From Globisporangium splendens (lineage: Eukaryota > Oomycota > Peronosporomycetes > Pythiales > Pythiaceae): 64,000 nt of DNA. Under the pieces are notes generated by a model. That model saw only the letters and a program-made list of their open reading frames with translations, was not told where the DNA came from and made no database searches. Where the stretch lies: NCBI GenBank assembly GCA_006386115.1, contig VFIW01000026.1, positions 62,001 to 126,000 of the forward strand. The letters run 5' to 3'. Shown here in pieces: positions 10,969 to 21,784 of this stretch. Position 1 is the first letter of the stretch. Each line of letters starts with the position of its first letter. Both the position numbers and the translations under genes were made by a program.

Positions 10969-12610
10969 CGCTTCTTGTATACGAGCTTCGGCTCTTGCGT
11001 AACCTTGTAACCTTGTAGATATGTATACCTGGAGGGGGATACACGACACACACAACACACAGTCGTTTATACGGCGCCTCCGCTCCGTTCGCCTCTGATG
11101 CTATCCGCTGCTGCTGCTCTTCTCGTGCCGCTCTCTCTTTTTTCTCGTAAAAAAGAGGTTTCGCCTTCTCGCCTCTTAAATCTCCGCTGCAAACGCGGCG
11201 TGTCGTGTGCGCACTTGCTTCTGCTGGGGGCGCACTCCGTCGTCTCGTTAGTCAAGTCCGCCTCCCTCCGCTTCTTCGCACAGGGGGGGCGCTCTCTCTC
11301 TCTCTCTCTTTGTATGCTCCGCCGCCTTGTTCTCGAGTGCGTGTATGTGCTGCTGTTTGTATGTGGTTCTTCTTTCTTTTCCGCCTGTTGTCGTCCGTCC
11401 GTCGCGGCAGCGTAATAGAAAAAGGGTGGCACGCGGAAAGCTGGCAGATAAATTACGTGCCGTTGCGCTCCTCATAATTACTTGATAAATTCCCGACCTT
11501 TTTCTGTATTTTTTGTCGAGGTTTTACTGTTTCCATGGACAGAAATATAGAGTAAAAACCTCGGCGTGTAATCGTGTCGACGCCTTCTCGTCCTCTCTAA
11601 TCACGAGCAAACCCCAGTTTTGTTTGTTATTCTGACTCTCTCCTCTCCTTGGATTGGCAAGCTGCACATGCAGATCCATCCGCCCATCCACCAGCAGACA
11701 GCAACAAATCAGGGTGCGCTGCGATTGCACCAAGCATATTTGCTTTTTTTTTTTTTTCAAAAAAATTGCTCAAATTGCCAGTTGTTCTTGCGAAACGGGA
11801 GTGTGCAAGTCGGTGAACTTGCAGTGGCCTGCAGAGACCCGCTCTTCCACTGTGCTGCGTCCGATCGTCTCGAGCGTATCCATCCGTTCCTCACATGCTG
11901 CTTGCTGCCAGTTTGCTTTGTTTGCACGAGAGCGTAAGCAATCGCGCAACTTTCATATATTACTTACGCATTTAAAGTGACACAGGTCATGCCTGGCTGT
12001 ATGAGTGGATTTTTTTCTCGTGAGTTCAGCCTATAGAGTGCGATTGTGAGCGTAATACCTGCATGCGATTGCCAGCCACACTCTCGAATCTTCTCTCTTC
12101 GTGTGAGTTAGTAGTTTATTCAGTTGGGTATGCTGCCAGAAGACACGCGCCTCCTTTACGCAAGAAAACCTGCTGATGCATGCATCTTTTCTCGCTGACC
12201 CCGTCCCCCCTACGAGATTGTGGCTGCTTCTGGTCGGCCATCAATGCGCGCTGCACGGCTTGACAGAAGATCACCAAGCTTCGCTAAACCATCACCCAGT
12301 ATCATCAACACCACGCGGCTTTCTCACCCTCCATTTGTGATAGGGGGCAAGCATATTACGTTGCTGTGTGGTAGTGGATCACCACGTCAAGGTCCGCCGT
12401 GAAATTGCTGTTGTTGCCTTGCCACTGCTGAGACCCGACGCAGCATGCAACAAATGCGTTTGTAGGATATTTGTTTAAACGGGGGAAGTGGGACGGTGGA
12501 TCTTGCTTGTTCGCTGCAACTCTTTGTGGTTTAGTCTACCGACAGGCTCACCTACGACGTCACTGGCAACATTTAATGGCTTGTGCGCTTGACGCACCCA
12601 GCGTCAACTC
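10969..12610. other. Long intergenic stretch, no gene supported
   Basis: 1.64 kb. 11100-11420 is strongly pyrimidine-rich on the + strand, including an uninterrupted (CT)n run at about 11291-11309, likely the leader or promoter of the minus-strand cyclase gene. A T-tract of about 16 bases lies at 11741-11757. ORFs here are low-complexity or lack conserved features. 11900-12600 shows no recognisable coding signal. Confidence 0.5.
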
Positions 12611-13743
12611 TCACTTGGTGGCGCTGGCGAGGATCAGGAGTAGCGTGATGTACGCCTGGATCTTCTCCTTGATCATGAGCATGAACGCCGACGACAGCGC
12701 ACCCTGCAAGTCCAAATTTTGCGCGTTGCACATACACAACAAGTCAGAATTGTTGCAAACCTGCATAACCAACATGCACAAATTGCAGCATGCAAAGGGG
12801 TTACACAAGGTGGTTACGCACCTTGGTGAGCTCGGGACCGAGTCCGCGGTAGAGCGACAGCGCACCCTCCTCTTTGTACACGCGCTGCAGCGTGGCCACG
12901 ATGCCCTCGGGCGCCTCTGCGCTCGGCTGTTGCTTCTCTAGATCCCCAGGCGCCGCTGCCTTGACCGCGAGCTTCTTCTTGCTCTGCACGATCACCTTGG
13001 CGCGGATGTACGGGAACAGCAGCAGCGTCGCGATCGATCTCGCGATCGCACCCAACACGAACGCCTGCATCCAATAAGACAAACCCCATTATACAATATA
13101 CGCGCGCAACAATGATATAAACCAGTTAGTAAACGCATACCTCAAGTGCACCCAGAGACTGCGCGGCCTGCTTGAAACGGCGCAAGTACATCTCCTTGAC
13201 GCGCTCGAAGACCGTGTACTGGATGGCCGGCTGCAGACAGAGCACGAAGTAAGCCTGGAAGCCCTTGTAGAAGCCCTTGACGCCGCTCTCCTCCAGCACG
13301 CTGCGCACGATCTGCAGGATCCCGCCGCTGCCGGAACCCTTGCTCGCTGTCTGCAGCCGCGTCGCGATCACCTCCATCGGCAGCGTCACGGGAAGGTGCG
13401 TGAACTCGCTCACGTACCCGACGAGCAGGTTGGTGGCCGTGTTGATGGGCTTGCCGTCCTTCGGCGCCACCATCTGCGCCAGCATCGTGTACGCGTAGAA
13501 GTAGAGGAACTTGGAGACCGACGACTCGGCCGTCTTGTACTGGATGCCCTGGTAGAGCGACTTGACCAGCGCCACGTAGTCGCGCTTGTCGTCCTTGTCG
13601 TCGTCGCTGAGCAGCGCCTTGGAGCCCGACTGCATGCGCGTCTTGAGCGTGTCCAGCGGGTAGAGCACGCTCGTGGCCACGAAGCCACCCACGCCCGCCG
13701 CCGTGGCCGCCGCCAGCATCTCCATCGGTTTGCTCAGCGCCAT
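12611..13743 (-). CDS. Peroxisomal-type mitochondrial carrier family protein (PMP34/SLC25A17-like)
   Basis: Three exons in phase 0 (13743-13141, 13064-12822, 12703-12611), 312 aa, the standard length for an SLC25 carrier. Three repeats are visible. The first has GFVATSVLYPLDTLKTRMQ (Px[DE]xx[KR] motif). The second has LPMEVIATRLQ. The third is degenerate (LFPYIRAKV). The segments KFLYFYAYTML and LQPAIQYTVFERVKEMYLR match the PMP34/Ant1 subgroup rather than mitochondrial ADP/ATP carriers. Known role of the subgroup: exchange of ATP, AMP, CoA, FAD or NAD across the peroxisomal membrane, supporting beta-oxidation. Substrate cannot be read from sequence. Start chosen at the ATG opening the first helix (MALSKPMEML). 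Confidence 0.85.
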
Positions 13744-13961
13744 CGTGTGCGTCTCGCAATGCTGTTCAATGTGGCGGTGTTCACTGTCATTGTGTGCAAA
13801 CAGTGGAGGAGGCAGTGTGGGAAGTGGACCGAAGGTTGCACGAACAACAGTCCTCGTCTCTGATTGGATGTCATGGAGAAATATTAACCAATGAGAGTGC
13901 AGAATTTGCAGCTGCAACGTTGATGCAAGCAGTTTTCTTTTTTCAGAAAGAAAAACCAGTG

Positions 13962-16298
13962 ATCGAGTTTGAAGGTTTCATTAACCGCAAACAAACTCGG
14001 GTTTGCAGATGCGAATCGTGGTTTTATATCAAACGCTCGGTCAGATTCTCGTTGATGTCCTCGTTGTCCTTGTTGTTCTCCGTCTCCACACTCGTGCTGT
14101 CGTAGAACGTCCGCATGTTGCTCTTCATGAACACGAGCTTCTCGACCGACTTGGCGCTCAGGCACCTGCTCAGCGTCGACGAGTGGACTGCTCCAGACGC
14201 ACTCGCAAAGCTCTTCTCCGAGGCAGCGCTGGACGCGGCCATGCTGAACAGCTTGATCGCAACCTGCTGCAGCAGTGGCCACTCGTACCCGTCCGCGATC
14301 CAGTACTGCAGCGGCGTCTTGCGCTTCTTGGCCAACATTTGGTACCGGAACGTGTTCTTCGCTCGCTCCTGGGATGCTGCAATGAAGAAGTTGGTGAACT
14401 GCATGTACAGCGCCTCCTTGTTCTCGTCGTCACTGCTGATCTCGTCGCCAACCGGGGTGTTGATGAGGATCTCCTCGAGAGACTGCCGCTTTGCTGCTGG
14501 TAAGTCCTTGCCGAGAAACCTCGGGTCGAGGAGGTACGCCAAGCCGTGCGCAGCGCCGTACATGAACTGGAATCGAAACTCCGAGAGGTTAACCAGATAC
14601 TCCAACTCGGATGCGCTCAGCAGACCGTCGTCGAACACTTGCTGGAATTGCTCTGGGAAGGCTTCAAAGTCAGGGAGCACCTCCGACACAGCCACTCTCT
14701 CGGACTCATACTTGACGATGAGTGCATCGATCGGCTTCAGGATGGCGAGCGCCTTCTCCAACATCGCCACGAACTGATCGTTGCTCACGATCGCCTTAAT
14801 CCTCGTGCGTTCTGCCTTTTCAGCCGCAGTGCCCGCAACAAAGTCTCTCGCTCTCACGATGGCGTGCATCTGGACTTCTGAATCGAGCAGACGCTGGCAC
14901 ATGAGCTGGAGCGTTCCCCAGCGCGTTGGCGCCATCTCGACCAGTGGCCGAAGTCCAGCCGCTTTCTGCACTTCTTGGAGCTGCGCTTTGACAGCATCGT
15001 CGTTATGGAAGAACTTGACGACATCCTTGCAGTCCGCTACAAACTCGAGCATATCTTCGAACGGGTACCCATCATCTGGGTAAGTTGCTTCGGTGGCTCC
15101 AGCCTTCTTGGTCTTGGTCTTGACGGCGCTAAAGATGTCCTTGATCATCAAATCTAGAGCATGCGAGCAGCATCCTTGAAAGTAGCACGACGGGAACTTG
15201 TCCGAGAGGAGTTGCCAAGCTTTCTTGTGAGCGCTCGTGTTGTCTGTGACTGCACCAGCGAACTTTGTGGACGCATATCCGCGAAAGACACGCTCGATGT
15301 CCTTGACGATCCACGCCGCAGTGGAGCCTTGTTTTCCAGCGGCTACAGATTCCAGGAACATGCACGCATCAGGCAACGTCGCCGCGTACTTCACCACCGG
15401 ATCTTTCTGTGCACTGTACCAGGAGTTCGTAGCGAGACACACGACGGAGTCAGCCAGATGCGTTTCGACTTGGCCCTTGATGTCGTTGTAGCATATGCTG
15501 AGCAACTCGGTCGCGAGCATCCTGTTGTCAGGCAGCAGCTCCTTGTCCTCGGGTCGAAGCACCGCGATCGCGCGCGCCAAGTGGCCGTCTTCGATGCAGT
15601 CGAATGGAATCCCCATGGCGTAATAGTGCATCGCCATGTGTCGCTGGAACAGCTCTCTTTCCTTGGTGTGATCAACTGCCGATACAACCACATCGTTCTT
15701 CATCGGAGACTGTGCCACCGAAGGCAATGTCACTGCGGTTTTCGTGGGAGTCACTTTAGTCACACTGCGTCGACGCGGCTTCCTGACGGCCACATACCAT
15801 GGTGGTAACTCGTCACTCTCCTGGTTGCTCATGAGCTGGCGGAACGGCACGCACTTGTTGAGATGCGTCTTGGCGCTCTCGCTCTTGCGGTGGTGCTTGA
15901 TGATCGTGTGGCAGTGCTTGCAGCGCGCCGCCTTGAGCGTCTGTGGGTTCGCATCGTCCGTGAACAGAGCCCAGATCTCGCTCTGCTGACGTCCGCGCTT
16001 CCGCCCTGTGTATGGCGCTAGCGACGATTGGGACTTGGTAGTTGGCGCAAAAGCAGTCGCATTGTTGTCGTCGTCCTGGTCGACGCTGCTGTCGTCGACG
16101 TCGGAGTCCACCACGTCCGTGACGACGCGGAAAGGAACAGCAGCAGCAGCAGTCGTTGGGCTGCCGCTCAGATCTCCTCCACGCGCCAGTTGAGCCTCCA
16201 CCATGCCTTCAATGCGAGCACCAAGCGCTTGTCGTTTGTCTTGATGGCTCTTCCTTCAAACTGCGCTTCCAGCAACAAGAAAAACCTTAAAACCCGAT
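13962..16298. mobile_element. Candidate hAT element bounded by an imperfect inverted repeat
   Basis: The transposase ORF is flanked by 13962-13978 (ATCGAGTTTGAAGGTTT) and, in inverted orientation, 16282-16298, which match at 15 of 17 positions. Orientation and position are those expected of terminal inverted repeats. I found no matching 8-bp target-site duplication immediately outside, so the ends are provisional and the element may be old or domesticated. Confidence 0.4.
14024..16204 (-). CDS. hAT-family transposase with BED-type zinc finger, uninterrupted
   Basis: 726 aa in one exon from the ATG at 16204. Order: acidic Asp/Ser-rich N-terminus; basic patch (GRKRGRQQ); BED-like zinc finger (CKHCHTIIKHHRKSE...THLNKC, about residues 93-117). 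Then comes a DUF659-like/RNase-H-fold region with FAGAVTDNTSAHKKAW and CYFQGCCSHALDLMIKD. The C-terminal hAT dimerisation domain follows (WPLLQQVAIKLFSMAASSA...SEKSF). Role: cut-and-paste DNA transposase of class II elements, or a domesticated DNA-binding derivative. No stop or frameshift anywhere. Codon use is GC-rich like the neighbours, which suggests either long residence or selection on the ORF. It sits between a carrier gene and a ceramidase gene. Confidence 0.88.
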   Translation of the reverse strand: MVEAQLARGGDLSGSPTTAAAAVPFRVVTDVVDSDVDDSSVDQDDDNNATAFAPTTKSQSSLAPYTGRKRGRQQSEIWALFTDDANPQTLKAARCKHCHTIIKHHRKSESAKTHLNKCVPFRQLMSNQESDELPPWYVAVRKPRRRSVTKVTPTKTAVTLPSVAQSPMKNDVVVSAVDHTKERELFQRHMAMHYYAMGIPFDCIEDGHLARAIAVLRPEDKELLPDNRMLATELLSICYNDIKGQVETHLADSVVCLATNSWYSAQKDPVVKYAATLPDACMFLESVAAGKQGSTAAWIVKDIERVFRGYASTKFAGAVTDNTSAHKKAWQLLSDKFPSCYFQGCCSHALDLMIKDIFSAVKTKTKKAGATEATYPDDGYPFEDMLEFVADCKDVVKFFHNDDAVKAQLQEVQKAAGLRPLVEMAPTRWGTLQLMCQRLLDSEVQMHAIVRARDFVAGTAAEKAERTRIKAIVSNDQFVAMLEKALAILKPIDALIVKYESERVAVSEVLPDFEAFPEQFQQVFDDGLLSASELEYLVNLSEFRFQFMYGAAHGLAYLLDPRFLGKDLPAAKRQSLEEILINTPVGDEISSDDENKEALYMQFTNFFIAASQERAKNTFRYQMLAKKRKTPLQYWIADGYEWPLLQQVAIKLFSMAASSAASEKSFASASGAVHSSTLSRCLSAKSVEKLVFMKSNMRTFYDSTSVETENNKDNEDINENLTERLI

Positions 16299-17272
16299 TT
16301 TGCTTTTCTTCCAGATTGACCAGGTCCTTTTTCTACAAAAGCAAAGGCTGAAAAACCAAAATGTAGAAAAACCTCGTGAAGATCGACTTTGTCTGTTTTT
16401 TCTTCATTTGAAGATTCGTTGTGTGTATTATCAAATCAAAGAGACTGTAAATTACGCTGTCACAAAGTGCACTCCGAGTCAAACGGAAAATGGGTGCAAA
16501 ACCCATTTCAAAAAGTGCGCACGCGAGTTGAGTCAAATGCGCACATGCGCGCTCTCGTCGCATGCTGCGACATCTCTATCCTTTATGTCCCTTTCAGACC
16601 ATCCATTACAGTATCCAGATACAGCAGGCGCAACACAAGCACTCATGATTTCGCCCGCCACTGCCATTGATGAGTCTGCATTCAGGTCCATTCAACCTCT
16701 GCCAAGAAAGGCTCGCATTCTTCTCCTCTGGAGCTTGTTGAGTACAGCTCATACAGTCAGCTGAGCTCTCTGGCGTCCGGATACGGAGCTGCTCAGGTCG
16801 GGCGGAGCAGAAACACGGCAAGTTGAACCAGTTGTTACACACACTCTCGCGTGGAAGTCGGACTGCAGCCAGGTGTTACTGCTAACCGTAGACTTGGGCA
16901 CTTGGGTCGTGCGAGTGCATGCTGCAGCAATGGGGACTCTGACCCTCTCTCTCTCTTCTAAGCAGGTGCACATCCGCACGTGTCCCATTCGTTCGTGTTG
17001 ATTGACTCTGCGTCAGCGGCGGTTGATGTTTATGCCAAGGTGTCATATTGGTTGTGCGGGTTCGGACACTTTCGTCAGACCCGACCCATCTCCCCGTTTC
17101 CCGTACTTGACACCACGAACGTTACGGTGCGCTTAGGTTGCGTGAACTTTCCTACGTTGCGCACACGTTGCGTTCAAGTTGTGCGACAGGATCCTTTCCT
17201 TTCCTTTTTGTTTCCTTTCCTTTTTGTTTCCCTGTAGGGTCATTTGCGGATTTGCCTGGTACAAGTCAACAC
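16205..17272. other. Intergenic between hAT gene and ceramidase gene
   Basis: 1.07 kb, no gene supported. It holds the right inverted-repeat candidate (16282-16298). At 17200-17236 a tandem pyrimidine block (CCTTTCCTTTTTGTTT, twice) is followed by CCCTGTAG. This has the look of a polypyrimidine tract and acceptor of a 5'-UTR intron ahead of the ceramidase ATG. Confidence 0.45.
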
Positions 17273-18364
17273 ATGAGTTCGGCAAGCGCCACTGCGAACG
17301 CGTCGCGCGCGGGCTTCTGGGGCCCCCCGACGGCCACGATCGACTGGTGCGAGCCCAACTACCAGCACAGCTTCTACGTGGCCGAGTTCTGGAACACGCT
17401 CAGCAACCTGCTCTTCGTGCTGCTTGGGCTCTACGGTCTGCGCCAGTCCATGAAGCAGGGCTTCGAGCCGCGTTTCCACGTGCAGTTCATCGGCGTCATC
17501 GTCACGGGGCTCGGCTCCGCCATGTTCCACGGCACGCTGCAGTCCGTGTACGTATCGCTGCTTTAAGGGTGTGCATAGAACGAAATAGTGGATGCACTGA
17601 CCTTTGAATGTGTTTGTGATGCATGGTGTTTATGTGAACAGCCACCAGCAATGCGATGAGACGCCCATGGTCTGGGCTATGCTCGTATGGTACGTATCTG
17701 CATGCGCGGCATGCTCTCTATTCTGTTGATATGCAGACAGCTCATTCTGTACTGTGTGTTGTGGGTGTGTTCCTTAGGATTTACATTGTGTACAGCAACG
17801 AGATCAACCAGTTGAACATTCCGAAGAGCACGGTGGTCGCGGTGCTGACGTTCTTGGGCGTCGCGTTTGCGGTCGTGCACGCGATCTACCGCTTCACGAC
17901 GTTTTTTCAGCTGGCGTTCGGCACGCTGGCGGTGCTCTGCTGTGTGCGACTCTGCTTTTTCTACTCGAGCGTGCAGGATCCGCGCGCCAAGGCCGTGGCG
18001 CGGTCCTACGTGCGCAACAGCCTCATCGGCTTTGCGTTCTGGATGATCGACTACCACTACTGCCACCACATGCGCGAGCTCCCAGTGAACCCGCAGGGCC
18101 ATGCCTGGTGCGTGCTTTTAGAATGCAAGATATTTGTTGTGGAGCGACACTAATGAACTATGGCTGTGTGTGCAATATGGAAATAGGTGGCACATATTTA
18201 TGGGGATCTCGAGCTACCACGGTCCGGTGTTTATGCAGTACGTGCGCATGGAGCAGCTGAAGCAGAAGGGTGAAGTGCAGGACGCGTGCTTTGGCATCCA
18301 GACGATCGTGATCCACGATCTCAACCCCGACACTGCGGCGACCAAGAAGCCGAAGTCCCTTTAA
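17273..18364 (+). CDS. ACER: Alkaline ceramidase
   Basis: Four exons in phase (17273-17547, 17642-17689, 17778-18107, 18187-18364), 276 aa, usual for the family. The N-terminus FWGPPTATIDWCEPNY...EFWNTLSNLLF is the ACER/YDC1 signature. The conserved zinc-binding and catalytic positions are visible: FHGTLQ in the second helix and FWMIDYHYCHHM plus AWWHIFMG near the C-terminus (Ser/Asp/His set of the CREST superfamily). Seven hydrophobic helices can be traced. Reaction: hydrolysis of ceramide to sphingosine and fatty acid in ER/Golgi membranes. A serine-palmitoyltransferase small-subunit-like gene lies at 57.8 kb in the same window; no operon-like link is implied. Confidence 0.93.
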
Positions 18365-18578
18365 GCTCCCAGTGAGTTGCCGCTGTTGACTGCTGGGACC
18401 CGACGAGCTCCTGGGTATCGCGCGTGCTTACGCAAGGGACGAGACCGAAATGGAAGACCACAGTGTGAGTATGTTTCTGTATGTGTGTATGGTTTGTGTG
18501 GCATGCCCATTTCTCTCAAAGCAGCCCTTTAAGTCCAAATCCATTTATTTCATTCTACACGGCGGCATTCTTTGTCGT

Positions 18579-20944
18579 TCAATTGGGCTGATACGAGTCG
18601 AGTCTGCTGCCTAATTCTCGTTCCAGTTTGTCCAGCTTGGAGCTCTTCTTCGTGATATGCAGCGGCTGCGGTGCGCCTTCTGTCAGCGGCGTCGGAGACC
18701 GACTCAAGTGACCTACGGGCGTGAACAATTGGCTCGGGAGCGATCCATTCGCGAACGTGACAGTGGCTCCTGTTGTCGTGGACCGCGCCGCCGCCGAGAG
18801 CGCCTGATGGATCGGCAGACGGCGGTCGTGCACCTTGGCGAGGTTGGTCTGCGCGCTCTTGAGGCTCTCAAGCAGCCGCTCGATCTCCTGGAGACTCAAG
18901 CCCATGCTGTCGAGCTCTGCGTGGATCACCATCGACTCCTCGGACTGGAATGAGTTGCCGCGCACGAGCTTGGGCTTTCCTCCCAGACAGGAGCCCTCGG
19001 ACTGGAACGAGTTGCCGTGCACCAGTTTACCTTTGCCGCGATGCGAGCTGCTGCTCGTGTCGACATCGGACGCGGTTGTCCCCCATTGCAGGCACAGAAG
19101 AAGAAGCGGCAGTGCTGCCGTGGATAAACGGTTCGCGGTGCTCGCCTCCCTTGCCCTGGCTCTTCACGTTGCTCACGTCGACGGCGTGCGCGTTGTCGAG
19201 CACCTTGACGTTGTAGATGCTCGTGCACAGACTCGTGTCGCGACGGCGCTTCTCGAACTCGGCAAAGAGGCGGTCGTAGATCTGCGGGTAGAGGTTGAAC
19301 ACTTCCTCGGCATCCCGCCGCTGCAGCGTCTTGAGCTCGCAGAACGTGGCCGAGATGACGGTGCACGAGCGCGTCATGTTGCGCAGCAGCCCGATCTCGC
19401 CGAAGAAGCAGCCCTGCTTGAGCACCGCGAGGATGGCTTCGTTGTCCGGCGAGATCACCTTGACCTTGCCGCAGCTGATGATCATCATCGAGTTGGTCGG
19501 ATCGCCCTTGTGGAAGACCACGTCGCCCCTCATATACAATTGCGTCTTGAGCTTCATGACGACGCACGCGAGGCAGGAATCCGAGCAGCCCTGGAAGAGC
19601 GGCGCGGTCGTGATGAGGCTGCGGTGGATGTAGAGCGCGATCTCGGACCGCAGCGCCGGCGACAGGTCCTCGTCGTCGTAGATGGCCTTCTCGTACCGGT
19701 CCGAAGTGTTCTCCATGCTCCAGAGCGTCTCGTAGTACGCCTTGGTGGACTTGCGCAGCTCGACGGGAATGTTGAGCGACTTGAGGTCGTTCATGACGGC
19801 GCGCACCTTGTCCTGGTACTGCACGGCGCGGCTGCTCGAGCCCATGACGACGGTGGTCACGCTCGCGAGCGTGAGGCAGTTAAACATGAAGCCCACGACT
19901 GCGAGCACAGCGCACATGAATGCCGACTCGCGGTTCACGGGCACGCTCGAGATGTTGAGCAGCAGCGTCGCAGCCGCGTAGAGCGACTCGCCGTACGCCA
20001 TGAGCTTGTTGTCGTAGTCGGCCAGGTCGATGATGCGGTCCACTCAAAGGCACGCAACCCAGTGGATGACCGAGATGTAGCACGCGAACGTCTGCAGCGC
20101 GTACGCGTACCTCATGTACTTCCTAGCAAAAAGACAAGTGAACCCAAGTGCCTCAGGAAATAATTGGTTCTTTCAGAGGCACACGTACTGGACAAACTTG
20201 ATGATGCGCGCGATGCGAAAGAGTTTCTGTGCAACGAACAAGCATTCAGGTACGTCTCAGTCAGTTTACTCTCTATCATCTTCAAAGACCGAGGCATTGC
20301 ATGGGATGTACGAGCACTCTGAGGTATTTCACGGACGCCTTGATAGCCTTGCGCTCAATGCCCGAGTTATTCGTGCCCACGAAGTACTCGATCGGAATGG
20401 ACCCGATGAGGTCGATGAAGAACCAGCCCTACAGACATAAAGGAGCGATGAGAGGCATGACCCATGAAACAAGAAGATATAAGAGACGCAGTGGCAACGT
20501 ACTTTTACGTAACGAACAGCCACTTTCCGACTATCCACGATCACATCAGTGTCCTGGACGTATCCCGTCCTGTGCGTGTCCCCCATCGAGGTCAGGGTAT
20601 CCCACAAAAGCAGCAAGGAAAACAAAAATGAACGGATGAGGTTCCATGCGGCTCCAGCCAGCAAAAGCTCAACCCGAAGACTCGTACCGGAAGTTGGCAA
20701 TGATGTCGAGGTAGTAGATGGCGCCGGTGACTTTGTAGAAGACGTGCCACACCTCCTTGCCGTCCTCGCTGAACGAGATCGAGTACGGTATCCGCCACAT
20801 GAGCATGATCGTCACGAGCGAGGGATCCTGCTCCTGGTGGGCGAGCACGCTCGCGAGGTTGTCGTCCAAGAGCTCCACGCTGCCACGGCGCGAAGGCTTG
20901 GCCGGGACCACCTTGGACAGCATGCGGCCGCGCTCATCGACCAT
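18579..20944 (-). pseudogene. CNBD ion-channel-like gene with in-frame stop, frameshift and no K+ filter
   Basis: Exons 20944-20688, 20569-20503, 20428-20318, 20226-20189, then from 20122 join in phase. Features in order: partial S1, S2 (YYLDIIANFRTGYV), S3 (GWFFIDLIGSIPIEYF), S4-like helix (LFRIARIIKFVQKYM), S5 (TFACYISVIHWVACL), pore region, S6, C-linker, and a full cyclic-nucleotide-binding domain (GDVVFHKGDPTNSM...GCFFGEIGLLRN). Oddities: TGA at 20046-20044 falls in frame between S5 and the pore. A run of five G on the coding strand (19084-19080) shifts the frame so that a C-terminal tail (to 18579) reads only if one base is removed. The pore loop reads LLLNISSVPV where T-x-GYG is expected. 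With both lesions real it would not make a full channel. Family: EAG/HCN/CNG-like. Confidence 0.75.
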
Positions 20945-21784
20945 GTCCTCGACCTGGTTTCCGATTGAGAGAGTGCAAGTTTAATTGCTGCTTAGAAAAA
21001 AAAAGACAGCAGACTTCCTCTTCAAACGAGTGTAATCGAGCAGGAGTATATTTATCCGAGATCCATTCCTCCTATTTTGAGGACACGACGTCTATCTTGA
21101 GACCAAGATAGTTGGAAGTTCGAAATCGATAGCGAATGGGCGAATTGTCTGGCGAGGATGTGCGAAGCCTCGAATGCGAAGCCTCGAATGCTACGCCCAG
21201 AGTCAAAACTCCTCGTCCAAGGAAATGCCGCAGCAAGATAACTGGCAGCCGTGACCAAGTTAGAGGCTGGTTCTGAGCCACCACAGTGGCAAAAGCGGTC
21301 CGTGTTGGAATGCTACAAGGTAGCGAAGCGCCAAATCCAAGAACGAGTCGCGATTTTTATCACAGCATCGTGCAGCGCGATATCTCGGCCACATCGAAGC
21401 TGAAGGAACACAATATTGACACCCTCAAAAGTGTCGAAATATGTGAGCGATTTCAAGCGATTGTGTCACCTTTTGGTATTTCACAATTCAATTAACTACA
21501 ATAACAATAACATTGTCAACGCATCCATCAAACAAAAAATGCATTACCACAATATTAAATTATAGACTCATCCGCATGACCAGCATGATCGCATCGAAGA
21601 AAAATGACGGTCCAACATGGAGACAGCTGGCAGCCCTGACTTAGAGAGGACGTCATTTGCTGCCGATAGCGCTCCCAGGACACGCCTCCAATGACTCGCA
21701 AGGCGGCTTCGAATAGGCGGTCGGTGGATACCCCATCAGTGGAGGCAAATCTGCACACTGAGGTACACTTATTGGTCCAGTACT
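20945..21784. other. Intergenic with a short tandem duplication
   Basis: 840 bp without a supported gene. A 14-bp unit (GCGAAGCCTCGAAT) is repeated twice in tandem at 21162-21189. Around 21400-21560 the DNA is AT-rich with short ORF fragments on both strands, possibly decayed mobile DNA, but nothing identifiable. Confidence 0.5.

Noticed and set aside
8617..11010. Long frames on the + strand opposite the cyclase gene
   Set aside because: They consist of Arg/His-rich shadow sequence; the minus strand has conserved cyclase motifs.
11291..11309. CT microsatellite as a CRISPR-like or structured repeat
   Set aside because: Simple dinucleotide run in a pyrimidine-rich leader; no spacer-repeat structure anywhere in the window.
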